DNA from: Oxyruncus cristatus
Taxonomy: Eukaryota; Chordata; Aves; Passeriformes; Cotingidae
DNA: 64,000 nt
Reading direction: 5' to 3'
Assembly (NCBI GenBank): GCA_013399855.1
Contig: VXAY01001003.1
Span: 820,297 to 884,296, forward strand
Below are positions 38,131 through 51,110 of the stretch, piece by piece. The notes under the pieces were generated by a model that was not told the origin of the DNA, made no database searches, and was given only the letters and a program-made list of their open reading frames with translations. Made by a program: the position numbers and the translations under genes. Positions within the stretch are counted from its first letter, which is position 1; every line of letters begins with the position of its first letter.

Positions 38131-41034
38131 ACCGAGTTGAGAAGGTTTTTGACACTATTGTACCAACAAGAAGACAAAAATCAGGATTGTCATCAATTAC
38201 ATCAATTACTGTAACACAGAAAGGGACAATACGTCCCAAGACTTTGCCTTAGTAACTCAGGAGTACCCCGGCCTTTCAGGCAATGGTCAGTAAACAAAGA
38301 AACTAGTCAAGCAAAGCAAACCATCTTTTTCAACAATGCTTTTACAGCTTTGCTTATACTTTAAGTTACCTTTCACTTGTTAAAGTGAAATAATAAGAAT
38401 ATTCTTGTCTTAATCTTAACTGACCTTCCTGGTGGACCTCAGGCACAAAAATCGTAATTTTTAAAAATCAGCCCATTAAAAAAGTGTGCAGAAACAGAAT
38501 TAAGAAGTCTCCAATAGCTCCCAGTGTGTCTGCAGTAAATCACTGAGAAGAAGCACCACTGCATCTCCTGCAGCCACTCCCTGTGTAAGTGATACCATCT
38601 CCTCATATATTATTAAATAATGGCAAGAAAAACAAGATAATGATCAACAGCCAAATCCAAACACAGATTGTAATCTGCAGTATCAGATGTCTTCAGAGAT
38701 GCATTTATCTGGTGTTCAGTTCCACGGCCTCTCCAAGGCCTCCAGGGGCTTGGACACTTCCACCTGCGTTTTGAACGCACGGAAGTGACTTCATTAATGA
38801 CGGTGCCGGTCTGACCTGTCCCAGGTCCTGTGCAATGACTCCCCTCAGCCAACAAGCCCCTGTGCCCCTTTACTGCAGGGAAAAGTGAAGGGGAGAAGGT
38901 GGCACCAGCCCCTCCTGAGCAGTGCCCCTAAAGCAGAACTCACTGGAACCACCTCTCATGGTGCTCCTGTGCAAACTGTCCCACCAGGGAAATGCTCCCC
39001 ACGTCCTGTCCAGATTCACACTCTCATGGTTGCCTTCTCACAAGGATTTATTCATCTCTCTTAAACCTACACTCCATAGAACAGGGAACAGAAAACTGCC
39101 TGTTGGCTGTGCTTCAGAAAAACAAGTCCTGGTCCCTTTTTATTCCTCCTGGTAGGAACACCACTGAGACCAAAAATGTGGATTTCCTTCAGGTTGTTTA
39201 AAAATATCCTTGGGTTTTACAGGACTCACACCGGGGAACAGCATCCCACAAACCACTCACCTGCTGCAAGGAACGTCCTTTCAAGGCCATTTTGCTTTTA
39301 TAAATCAAAGGAAACAAGTCAGACCATCTAACACCAAATGTTTGAGTTAAGCTAATGGAGGAACCTCTCTCAATGTCCTCACTGCAAAATTCCTTCTCAT
39401 AACCATTTCAGGAGGAGGGTTTAAAGGATTTTATCCATCTTATCTTTTTTTTTTTGGTGGAATCACCAAAGCCATTTCTGTCATTTCAAGAAACTATCAG
39501 TTTTTAATATCAGCACTGCTTTCTTCAAAAAACATCTCACTCCCAGGGGACCAGAGCTCAATTAGTTATTTAATTTTTAATTCTTCCAGTGACTTTTTTC
39601 ATTACTTTATCCAGCTGGGCTGAGAAAAGATCCCTCCAGCATTTCTCCACAAGTTGACTAGAGGGCACTGTAAAGACACCTACAGGAGGGAGAAAATGTC
39701 CTTCTGTTCCTCCCAGTGAACAATAGCACTTTGACTTTTCCCCAGAAATAGCTCCCAGATGTTGGCTACTGACAATGCTACAGTTGTTACAGCAGGTGAA
39801 GAGGAACTCCCATCTTTTCCTGGAGTAATGGATTTCCTCTCCTGGAGTTCCAGTCTTCTGAGCAATCAGGCACAGAATTTTCCTCTTCAGATACGTGAAA
39901 CAAAGAGTGGCTTTCGAAGGGTTAAGAACAAACACAAACCCATTTGTGAGGTGTAAAATAACCCTGCACACGGAGCAGAGAGATCCCCCATCCTGCCCTG
40001 CTCACACCCTGCTGGGGCTCCAGTCAAACACCCAACTCTCCCAGGGCTCCGGGCGCTCAGACCCGAGGGAACTGGTTCCCCAAATCCTCACCAGGGTGAG
40101 ACAAGGGTTTGGCTCCCTATGGGGACTCTCTGCTTGGTTTGCAAACCAAGCCCAGACAATCAGGGAGTGGATTCCTTGCCTCAGACAGGGTTTGGGGTTT
40201 TTTTGCCAGACTGGTACTTCAAAAATGGTTTAGAACATAAATACAGAAAAAAAAAAAATCCCCACACTTCACAAGAATTATCTGCTGAAGCCAATTACTC
40301 AAATATTCCCCAAGTGTAAACACACTGCAGCATCCAAGAGCTGTGCATGGAGCAACCTCTCCAACGCCAACGAGGTTATGGGGCACCCAACAGAACAAAC
40401 TCTGTCAGTGAATGATCTCCTTCCCCCAGGCCACCTCCTCCAAGCACAGCTCCCGGGGGATCACGGGGATGCCAAGGGGGGCTCACAGGGGAAGTGGGAA
40501 GGGCAGGGGGATGCTGTTAGAAAGGGGAGGGTTGTCCAATCACAGGCAATGGCCAAAAAAGGCACACAGGAAGAAAGCTTGGGAGGAGGAAAGAAACCTT
40601 GGTTTCTATGGGAAGATGAAAGTGAAAAAAGGGATGAATATGAAAAAAAAAGGCGCAAGAATCAAATGGGAAGTTGCTGAACATCAATTCCAGTGTCTTT
40701 CTGAAGACAGAGACCTCTGTTACACTTCATGAAAGAGGAAAACATTCCTTACAAACACCTTTAATGTCGGATCAAGGGAGGAATATCTGAGAGGACCTGG
40801 AAACAGCAGAATGGCCACATCGGACTGGAGCTAAAGGAATTCCTTTCCCTTAGCCCAGCCTGCTGTCCTGTCCTGTCCCTGCAGTGTGGAGCAGATGCTG
40901 GGGAGCACCCAAAGCAGAGCCAACACCTCCCCAGATTCAGCCCTGAGCACCTGCCCTGCCAACCAAGGGACACCCCAGCCACTGGTGGGGTTTGTTCCTC
41001 AGCCCACCAGCCCTGGCAGGAAGAGAACCAGGAA

Positions 41035-41100
41035 TCTCTGCCGGCACCTCGGAGCTGCCCCGGCGGGGACGGGGCCCAGAGATACGAGTTCAGCGTTGGA
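41035..41100. other. Short CpG cluster
   Basis: A compact run including CTGCCCCGGCGGGGACGGGG stands out from its surroundings. CCCCGGCGGGG is a near-palindrome that could form a hairpin. No function can be assigned. Confidence 0.2.
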
Positions 41101-42410
41101 TTTGAGGGTCCCTGATTGAGGGGACTAATGTGGGAAGATCAGAAAAATTGGTAAACTCTGTACACTCAGTACAGCTCATTGTACAGCCCCTTTCCCTCTC
41201 TGCTTCCCTCCCAGCCACTATCCAAGCACGCTATTGATCCACAAGATATAAAAATATAATAACCCGGGCAATGTGGTAATGAGGATTTCATTGATCTTTC
41301 AGGACACTAGTGAAGAAATCAGAACAGCAGGAAGGTAAGGAAAAGATGCACGTGCACATTGCTATGCACATACCACAATGTCACCAAGAACCTTATCTGA
41401 AAAGCATATTTACACTGATTTTCCTGGCCCATAAAACTCAGTAGTTGTGGCGGAGTTCATTAAATGGTGTCCTGGTTTAACCCTTGGAGGGTCAAAACTG
41501 GAAAAAAAAAAAAAACAAACTTAGAAAATGTAAGAATGAACCTTGAAATTTAAGAAGTTGTCTTCCAGTCAAATCCCTGGGTTCTGTATCCCAGGAATAT
41601 GCGCCCACATCCAACAGACACCACTCCGTGGCTGCAGGCCTTCTAATTCTTTTTGATCTATAATTACACGTGCCCTTCGTACATGTATATAAACTTTATC
41701 CATACACACAACTTTGGTAAGTTATATATACACAGCCCTATAGTCACGTTCACCTACCACTGGCCTCCAGAACTAGTTACCTTTCAAATCTCTATTGTTT
41801 CTAAGACAAGCATTTAAAAATTGTAAAAACCATCAAAAACATCAACCACACAAATCTTATCAGTGTCATCAACGAATCAGCCATATGAAAAACAATATAT
41901 AATACAGCTTATATATCCAGAATGTTACTGCACCAGAGTTCAGGAAGAGCTGGCAGATCCAGAACTGGTAAAAATGTAAATACGTTTGCAGATGCAGAAA
42001 TTGGAATTTGATATCCAGATCACTCGTCACAAACGAGCCACGTCTGAACTGTGGCCAAGAATAAGCAGAGAAACAACATCCCAGAGGGGGGCCCACCAGG
42101 AACAGAGTTCCAGCAGAAGCTCAAACGTGTCACAGAGTCAACAGCTCCTTCACCTTACCGTGGGTTACTCTGTGCCATGGATTTGTGCCACTTGTGCCAC
42201 CTCAATGACAAACCCGTTTTACCAATTTCAAACTTTTTTTTTTTCATCCTCCCAGCTGTGAATTCTGCAAACATTTAATGCCTTTTACTCCATCTGGCTG
42301 GTGAGGATCAGTAACACCCAGCACGTGCCATGGGCCCTCCCTCCCCAAGGGGAACATCTGCAAATCTTTACTGACCCTTCCTCATCAAATGCAGGGACAT
42401 GACCTGGAAT

Positions 42411-42427
42411 AAAAAAAAAAAAAAAAA
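42411..42427. repeat. A17 homopolymer
   Basis: Seventeen A residues follow GACCTGGAAT. The sequence before it shows no retrogene or SINE, so I do not read it as a retroposon tail. Confidence 0.92.
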
Positions 42428-43174
42428 TCAAAATATCCCCAAGTCTTAGTCACTGCAACTTAATTATTTCAAGTGCAGTGAACGTACACGGGGTAGAGCA
42501 AATTACTGCATTTTTGTTTCTCATTTTTATATATGAAATCAAGCAGCCATACTTCAGGAAGGGAACTGCAGCCTATTAACAGCATATTTGTATTCAAAAC
42601 AGATCTATAAGAAACCCTAATTGCACTAATCCTTTATTGTACCTTTGCAGTGGTGTTATTTTACCCAGCTGACGTTTTTCCATCACAGATCCCTACAAAG
42701 CTGTTCCCGAGCTCTCCATAAGCCAAGAAAAGGAGCAAATGCCTCAGTTTAAGTCCTGATTCTCGAGGTCTGCTTTTTCCAAAGGTGGTGCAGAGTTATC
42801 TGTCAGGAAAGGGGGCGAAAGGAAGCCCCAGGATAACACTGACATTCCTACACCATCCCGGAAAGCCCTGGAGTTGTCTAACTTGGACTGAGAACACAAC
42901 CCCCGGGATGTTAATGGAGCACCAACACCATCCCCTGCCCCACCTGATCTCAGCTGAAAGCGCAGGAACACGAACCCAAAGCCCAGTTTTAAAAGCCTTA
43001 CACAGATTCCCGTCTCTTCCCAAATTACCGACGTGGGTTCCCGTGGCAGTGTCTGAACACAGGCAGCACTTTCATCTCCCCGTTCCCTGCCCTCACCTCC
43101 CCAATTCCCAGGCTCCACCGGAGCTTTGACTGGCACAGCTTTTGTCAGAACGGAATAAAAAGCCCAACTGTGGC

Positions 43175-43214
43175 TTTGCAAATGTATTAGCAAAAAACAT
43201 TTGCAAGTATTAGC
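43175..43214. repeat. Imperfect short direct repeat
   Basis: TTTGCAAATGTATTAGC is followed by TTTGCAAGTATTAGC, with a partial third copy (TTGGCAAATG) after it. AT-rich local duplication. Confidence 0.75.
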
Positions 43215-44530
43215 TTGGCAAATGTTTTATACATGTGCAGTGAAAAAAACCCAGATTTATCTCTTCATTTATAACACAGATGATTTTGAAGTGGGAAAGT
43301 ACTTTTCAAAAGAACTTACGTAAGTGTGGAAATACAAATATTGCATATATTAACTAAATTATCATACAGATATGGGTATTACATGAGTTACTAGGACAGA
43401 AATGCTTAAGAAAAGCAAATTTGTAGGTCATCATTAAAAGGAATTTGCTTACATTCCTTTTATCCTGATTTCCCCGTAAGTGTAAAAGTTCTCATCTCAG
43501 TCTCACCAAACACATAAAACTCCCGAACACTAATTTGACTAGGGAGAGTAGGAAGGGTTTAGTGCACAGCTCCTGGGACCCAGCTGAGATGTGCTCCTTG
43601 GGAGTGTTCCTCGTGCCCACTAAAAAGGGCAAAAAGGCAAAGCCCGCACAAGCGAGGGGTCGTTTCAGGCAGATCCGTTCCAAGGTGTCCACTCAGGCTG
43701 CTGCAGCCTGTTCTCCCGCCATGCATCCCTGGGAGAAGCCTGGATAGGATGACTAGAAGCCAGGATAACCGCCTTTTAGGAGCCTCTCCTAAGGCTGAGC
43801 AGCTCAGCTTAACAAAGCCTGACACTGCCAGAGCCCCAGACGGGATGCACAGCTCTGGATGCTGCTTCCCACAGCCTGCTCTGGCTGCCCGGTTACTTGA
43901 AAGCTTCCAGGGCAAGGTTTCGCTCTGCTCAGTAGGAAGCAGAACTTTTCAGCTGAAATAACAATATCGGGGCAGGACCTAGAGCTGCACTGTGTGCTCA
44001 TGTCAGAGAACAGGACTCCATTCACACAGCTTCATTTCGAGGCTGTTAAACAAACAGACAGACCCGATGAAATATTAATTTGACTAATTATGGCAACAGA
44101 ACCCCAGAAGGAACTCACAACTCCACCAAAACAGAGCAATACCTGTTTGCAGCACTGACAAGGCTCAGACAAGTGACAGATGGCTCCCAAAACCTGGGCA
44201 GACTGTGCTGGTTTCAGCCTTGGCTTGGGCTCTGCTGCCTCATTTTTTGAGATGCAAAGCCCTACCTGGCTGGGGAGAGCCTAAGTGTGAGCTACTGAAC
44301 AGGACTTGGAGGTAAACACCGGACACGAAGTATTTACAACTCAACAGTTCTTCCAAATTACAAAGCTGTAACCACATTTGAAGGGTTTTCACATGAGAAA
44401 CAATCGCCCTCACCTGACAAAAAGCTCTTCAACCTGCTTAGACAGCAAACACAAACTACCTGGCAACTTACTGCCCAAAATGACGATTTGGGATGGTGAT
44501 ACTTCCTAAAGTGTAATCTGGATGCAGTTC

Positions 44531-44645
44531 TTTGTGGAAGAGACCTCTGAAGCTCATCTGGCCCAGCCACCTCCCCAGGCAGGTCCAGTTAGATGAGGTG
44601 CCTCAGGGAACTTGTCCTCCAGGCTTTAGGATCCTCCAAGATGTG
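44531..44645 (-). mobile_element. Short CR1 LINE 3' fragment
   Basis: The sequence TTTGTGGAAGAGACCTCTGA followed by AGCTCATCTGGCCCAGCC, GGCAGGTCCAGTTAGATGAG and TTGTCCTCCAGG is the complement of a CR1 3' end. It is from a different subfamily than the neighbouring copy 90 bp to the right. Confidence 0.72.
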
Positions 44646-44735
44646 CAACGACAGGAGAGCAACAAGTGTGTGAGGATCTGAAGCAGGAAAGCCATGGTGA
44701 GATACGTGCCCCCACACTGGCTTGCCATTATGCCT

Positions 44736-45140
44736 CATCACAGAATCCCACGATCACTGAGGTTGGAAAAGACCTCCAAGGTCACCGAGCCCACCCTGTG
44801 CCCACCTTGGCCCCCAGCCCAGAGCACTGAGTGCCACGGCCAGTCCTTCCTTCGACACCTCCAGAGCTGGGGACTCCAAACCTCCCTGGGCAGCCCCTTC
44901 CAGTGCCTGACAGCCCTTTCCACAAAAAAATTCCTCCTGGTGTCCAATCTAAATGTCCCCTGGCACAGCCTGAGGCCGTTTCCTCTTGTCCCTTGTTCCC
45001 TGGGAGGGGAGCCCGACCCTCCAACCTGGCTCCCCTCTCCTGTCAGGGAGTTGCAGAGAGTGAGAAGGTCCCCCCTGAGCCTCCTTTTCTCCAGGCTGAG
45101 CCACCCCAGCTCCTCACAGGACTGACTCTCCGGATCCTTC
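44736..45140 (-). mobile_element. CR1 LINE 3' fragment, longest in window
   Basis: About 400 bp match the complement of a CR1 3' region: TCACAGAATCCCACGATCAC, GAGGTTGGAAAAGACCTCCA, CTGGGCAGCCCCTTCCAG, ATTCCTCCTGGTGTCCAATC, CCTGAGCCTCCTTTTCTCCA and AGGCTGAGCCACCCCAGCTC. The 3' tail is at 44736. It is the longest CR1 piece in the window and carries an open frame on each strand by chance. Confidence 0.92.
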
Positions 45141-48100
45141 ACATTTCTGACATATTATCGTGAGCTTTAGTTAAACATCTACAAATTAGAAGTCCCAAAG
45201 CCACAGGAAGCAGCACAAAGCCACAATAATGGCAACATCAGGACAGATCATTTTTGAGGAATCCAGCAGTGAAAGCTACACAAAGTGCCTGATCCATCTG
45301 TCACCACACTTGGGAACAAGGAGGAGGACACCACACAGCCACACACTGGGAATCCCACGCTCCCGGTGCTCAGACAGGCGAGGAGCAGGGTAGCTCTGAC
45401 CCCCAGCACAGCACTAACAGCACCCACTGCTCAGCCCAGGGACAGATCCTGGGAAGAACCAAGGGGCTGTAACACCCTCCCCTCACCCGAGCACAATCCC
45501 TGCACTGTCCAGCTCGCTGACACTGTAATCACGGGTTTGTTTGTGCCACCAGTGCTGAGAGCTGTGCTGTCTGGGCACTCAAGCCCAATGACCAGTGGAA
45601 AGCACTTGAACCTTGGCACTGAACTGTCACCTGGCCACAGCGTCCTTCAGTGTCCCCAAACATCTCTTCACATCAGTTCCTGCCTCTAGCCCAGCTCTAA
45701 ACCACACAAGGTGATCCCAGTGCCTGTGAGGACAGTCACTGTAACTACAGGTGTGACAGCTCCCTCCAGGTCAGCAGCAATTAATACCCCCAGCGTGGGA
45801 CACCGGGACCTCACCACCCTTCCACTGCTGCCTCTGTTCATTCCCTTTAAATCCAACCTGCCAGGGCTGCCTTCCTTCTCTATTTTAGGTCTCTACCAGT
45901 GTCAGTGTGATGTTTTTGGTGCATTCTTCCCATTTGCACCCCAGACGGTGCCTGCTGGAACAAGCTTTCTGTTTTAAATACTACACGTTGATAGAACTGC
46001 ATTAAAATATAAAGCCATTTGCACAGTTCCAAACGATGTTAAAGTAAAGCTTTTCCCAGGTTCTCTCAGAACTCCTGTTGTAATTTGTCCCTTCCTGAGA
46101 AAGCCACAAGCCCTCGGAGCCGCAGGGCCCCACTGACCACCACAGACACCATCACAGAGCTAAAAATTCCTTTGGTCTCATTTTCCCTGCCCGCTCCAAG
46201 GTTTTATTTAAATAGCCTGTGCAACCTTCTCCTGAGAAACTCTCCTAACCCAAACCTACCTCAATCACGGTATAATCACATAATTAGATTGTGGTCCCTG
46301 GTAAGTCTGCTATTAGCACTTCCAAGCCATGTTTAAGGGGATAAAAAAGCTTTATTTCAAGTAATTCACAGCACATGATGAATATCACAAAGGGGAAGCT
46401 CTATTTTCTAGCAGAGTAATTTACACTTTTTAAACAAACAAAAAAAAAAAATCCAGGAGAAAAATTGTCATATACTGTGTGGTGAGGTGGCGCTTTTTGT
46501 CTAATTTTTCTTAAGGTTTTTTTTTGCTTTGTTTAAGATCTACAAGCAGAAAACAGAGCTGCTGAACCACCTCCTTTGAGTCATAAAAGGGGTGAAATGC
46601 AGCTTTCCAGGAGAGCCAAGCACTCATGTCACTGTCAAGCATGAAAAAGTCCCAGACAAGAGCATGTAAAATCGTTGTATTGGCTCCGTAACAGGAACAT
46701 CCCCTGCTACAGATGGGATTAGGAAGGGAAAGGGGGGAAAACTGAGCTTGGGAACTGGTCACAGAAGCAGCATCTCCGAGGCGATGCACTTGAACAGCTC
46801 AATTCTGCAAATACAAATAAAACCTGAGCACGTTCACTGTGGTTTTAAATCAAAACCTGTTAAGTTGGTGTAAAACATTGCTTTTCTTGGATTTTCTGGC
46901 TTTGCCTCACTCAATACCATGCAGTGCTGAGGTCCTCCTTCCCTTGCCACACGATCACCTTGCACGCACATCAGAGGGAATATAAATCACAGAATATTAA
47001 GCAAAGTAAGACGCTTTGCCTTTATTTCATTAGGGTTGCTCTGCAGAGGAGATTTCTTGTAGCCAATATTAAAATGTAATTACTTTGCCTCCCAAAGTTT
47101 TCAAATACATGGCTTGCATGTATAGGAGTTGTTTTCATCTTTGTAAACATGAAGTAAGAGAGAGAGAGGGGAACGTTATTTCCATTTATCCACGCTTAGC
47201 AGCTTCAGTTGTAACAGCACCTCCCCCCAGCCACAGCAACCCATGCAGGGTTTCCTCCCTGCTCTGGCCGATGAGGAGGGAATTGTTAAATATTTGGCAC
47301 AGGAGTTTGTGCCAAGAACAAAAACAGAGGAACCCCAACCAGGGCAGGCAGATGGGCCAGAGCTCAGCGAGCCACGGGCTGAAGTGCGTCAGGAATCCTA
47401 CAAAATGAGACATTATATAACGATATCAAATCTGGGCACCCAGAGCTGGGTCACCTGCATTTCCCTGCCTGCACACAGTGCAGACAGCCCAAAGACAAGC
47501 ACTGAAAAATCATCTTACGCTGAGTTAATGCCAAGTTATTTTTATACACTCAGATATGAAAATATGCGCAGCAGCACAGCTGTGCAAAGGGATGTACACG
47601 CTGATGTCCAAAGCAGAAATTAAGCCAGACCTATCAATGGGGCAGCTGATAAATCCCTGAGTTCTGATGAAGCACAGATGAGATCATTTGAGATTTAACC
47701 AGTAACGGCATTAGATCCACCTTGGCATTCCAATTAATTCTCCTGCTCCAGTGTCCGAGGGCTCCTCATCAATCTGCTCAGCCAGACTGGCCCAGGGCTC
47801 CTCTGGACAAAGCTCCACTTCTGGCCTGTTTTAAGCCCCAGCCAGCCTGGGGAATGAACCTGGGCTGCACCTCAAAACCTGTTTAACAGTTAAAACAAGA
47901 CAGAGAAAAAGGTGACCTTGGATTCCAGGGCCACCTATTCCAAATTGGTAATCCAGGCCAACTGCTTTTACCACAAGGTATTTAATCAGTGATCTTGAGA
48001 ACAATAATTATCTGGAGACACCGGAGAATCTGGGGCTGCACTGCAGGACACAGGATGGAAACAGACACAGAGTACAGAAGGACACTGCAATGAGGACTCT

Positions 48101-48354
48101 GACTGGAACATGTGAGAAAAGCAAGGTGCCACAACCACAACAAACTGTCACAAGTTCCTTCTGCACCAGAACCAAGTGCCTGAAGGGCTGGTGGCTGCAA
48201 ACCCCCCCCCGCACAACCCCAAAGCCCAGCAGAGGCCACGCTCAGCCCAAGCACCAGGCTGGGAGCATGGCAAGGGCAGCTCGTCAGGTTTGTGTATCGT
48301 GCTTTTAGTTCATAGGGAAAAAATTATTAACTTGGTCAAAACTCACTGTTAGAC

Positions 48355-48490
48355 TAAGGTGTCTTTGGGATCTCATCGATTAAATTAAATATCATTAATT
48401 TTGCATGCAACTCATAGATCATTCTCTAAATGCTATGCCAAAAATCTAATTGAGTCTTCATTAAGTGATCAGATGGGAAATGGGAGCTCT
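48355..48490. promoter_or_regulatory. Candidate conserved intronic element with TTGCATGCAA palindrome
   Basis: ATCGATTA, ATCATTAAT and the perfect palindrome TTGCATGCAA (48401-48410) lie within 40 bp, followed by CTAATTGAG and CATTAAGTG. Such a mix of homeodomain and POU-like sites is enhancer-like. Confidence 0.24.
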
Positions 48491-50444
48491 TCCCCCACTA
48501 TACACTTCAAGGTTAAACTGCAGCTCACCAAGGACTGCTAAGAACTGCCTCAGACCCTCACCTTCAGTCACCACACAAAACCCTCTATTTTATTCACTCC
48601 AGATTCCCCCTTATTAGCCAGCTCCTCCTCCCAGCTCACCGGTAACCTTGAAAGGAGGGGAGGTGGAGCTACTGAAGGAAGACAAAGGGGCTTAAGAAAA
48701 AGGAAATTATTTCAGGCTACAATTAGAGTATCCTACCAGCCTACATTATGCTATTCGGAAGCTTAAATTCAAATTAAACTCAAGCTGCATTTTCAGTCAC
48801 CTGCTTGCCACTCACTGCCTTTCTGTGACCCCAGTGTCAGGGCAGAACAAATCCTGAGCTCCCCTCCACCACCAAGTGCCACAGCCCTATTTGGCCACCC
48901 CTCTGTTGTTTGTGGTGGAAGAATCTCATCTCTGGTGTTTCACAATTAAGAACCAGACTTAGAAAAAGTTTGTAATTAATTACACAAGGGGCAACACCAC
49001 CAGTGTAAACAGCAAAGCAGAAGAGGCAATAGAGTTTATCACCACCAAGAGGGTGTGCTACTACTGCTAAAGTAAGTACGGAAGGCAATGTCAGACCAGG
49101 ACTGTAAACAGAATTAATTTTTCCAACATACAGGATGGAAAAAGCCCTCAGCTAATGTCAGGCAACCAAGTGGAACTGCCAGGGGATGTGAGGGGCCAGG
49201 CAGGAATATGGGAACGCTCCCGGCTGGCAGAGGGGCATCCAAGGAGAAAAGACTGAGGCCAGTGGAACAGGAGTGACAGGGCACAGAACTCTGGGTTTGG
49301 GGAAAGCTTTGGAACATTCATCTGGTGGTTGGGTCGAAGAACAGCTCTGCTCAGGGGCAGGGACAGTGACTCTCACACTGGGCATTCCTGCAGGTTCAGG
49401 GTACACCTTTTTGACTTGATTAGCTCAAGAAATGAACACCTGCCCTTTGTCTTCCTCTATCCTCCTTTGTGTTACACCACAGGAGGAAGAGTATTAACAC
49501 AATCCAAGTCATAAATGTTTTCCTCTCACTCCAAAGCTGTACATTCACACTCAGCCCTCATCATCCTGCCCTAAAATTACACCTTTAGATCACAAGTTTC
49601 TTATCAGACCATTTTTTTCAGCATAATTGGTACAGCCATAAATACATTTTTTTCTGTGAGGAATATCTTGTACAGGTGGTATTTTGAGTGTCCCCAAATC
49701 ATGGGTCCATTATTGAGCCAAGTTGAAAACACACTATCAATTTTTACTGAACTATTGATCTAGTGAGGTCAACCCCAACAAGAGATGCAGAGTACCAGGA
49801 ATGTCCAAGCAAGCAGCTGGAATGAGCCATGGCATTTCCAATCCCATACAAGGAAAGGAACTTAAAAAATAATATTTAAACAGCTTGCTGGAGTGCAGAC
49901 TACTTGTAGGAGAGCTTCAGCAGATCATGCACTGATTACAGTGAAAGAATGTGATCCCACCTGCAGAAAACAAAGCTGATTTTTTCAAGCTTGTTCCCTC
50001 AGCAGTAGGAAACCTGCCCTGGCCCTCCCAGCCTGCAAATGAGAACAAACTCAGGTTATCTCAGTTCAGGTGAGCCACGGGGTGGGAGGGATTGCAAGGA
50101 GTCAGGGGAATTTAAATATCATGGGTGAGTGTTAGATACCCACATCTGCTCTGCAGGGAGCCACTGCCATTACGGCAGGAGCACAATAAAGAACCATTCT
50201 GCACACACTCGTCCTTTCCTAAGGACTGGCACTGCTGGGAGTCCCAGGGAGGCTTTAAGGAGCCCCAGCCGGGCAGGCTGGGATCCCCCACTGCCCTGGG
50301 CACAGGCTGGCTCCAGGCTGGGCTGGGCACTACTTCAGTCACCCAGACACTCTCAACAAGCTCCTTCTTCACTTGATTTTCTCTTTCCCCTCCGGCCCAG
50401 TCTGTGAAATGAAAACGAAAACCACAATAATTCCTCCTCTAAAA

Positions 50445-50715
50445 GCCGGGGCTGTCGGTGCCCTCTGAGCTGCCGGCGCCTGACCAGTGTTGTGCTCCCC
50501 TCCTCCGGAGGGCCCGAACTGAGGTTTGCAGGGGATGTCCCTGCCCTGGGCCGAGGGCAGCCCTGTCCCGGCTCTGTGCCACGTCAGCCCCGGCCCGGCA
50601 CAGCCACATCCCCCGGCAGGGTAAAACCTCCCGGCTCCTTTCAACTGGTACTGCCCAAAGCGCGGCTCCAGCGCCAGCCTCGTCCTCCCGGCAGTGGGGG
50701 GGAAGGGGGAGGATA
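50445..50715. promoter_or_regulatory. GC- and CpG-rich patch in the first intron
   Basis: This stretch of about 270 bp has roughly 17 CpG dinucleotides by eye, against few in the flanks, with GGCCCGG-type and GGGGGGAAGGGGGAGG tracts. It could be an intronic CpG island, enhancer or alternative promoter. No clear donor on the minus strand next to it supports an alternative first exon. It opens frames on both strands only because stops are rare in GC-rich DNA. Confidence 0.3.
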
Positions 50716-50989
50716 AAAAGCAAGACGGGGAGAAGAATGGTCTCTCAGTCATGCCACTCCAGCAATAATGTTTTTTTTCCAACTGAGCTTTCAGCAGGCA
50801 GAAATGGGAAAGATTATAGACGCAGAGCCTGCAGTTCCATTCAAAAAGATCTTTGTTAGCAGCAGCAGCAGCAAAAAGAGGAAAAGAGCCCACAGAATTC
50901 CTCCACTTAAAGCACAACCTCAAAACATATGCTTACAATCCTGGAAATCTTTGGGAGATTCTGTGTGTTCAACAGCTGCAGCCGAGCTT

Positions 50990-51110
50990 ACAATGAACAT
51001 TGCAAATAAATGCTAATGAGATGCTTATAGATCCTGAACAAATTGATTTACTGAGATCTTGTCGAGTGTCTGCTATCAAGGGTTTGTCAGAGTAAACAAC
51101 CAAATCCTTA
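50990..51110. promoter_or_regulatory. Block with octamer-like sites
   Basis: TTGCAAAT overlaps 51000-51007 and ATGCTAAT lies at 51010-51017, both one base from the POU octamer ATGCAAAT or its complement. The block is 0.3 kb from the GC-rich patch at 50.45-50.72 kb. Confidence 0.22.

Noticed and set aside
41468..41500. GTCCTGGTTTAACCC resembling the start of some avian LTRs
   Set aside because: Only a few bases match; no second LTR, primer site or internal region is visible.
44205..44240. GTGCTGGTTTCAGCC, another LTR-like start
   Set aside because: Too short and unsupported by any paired repeat or polypurine tract.
44694..45142. Open frames on both strands near 44.9 kb
   Set aside because: They lie within the CR1 3' fragment, which does not encode the element's reverse transcriptase.
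50369..50923. 184-codon minus-strand frame across the GC-rich patch
   Set aside because: No homology; explained by base composition.
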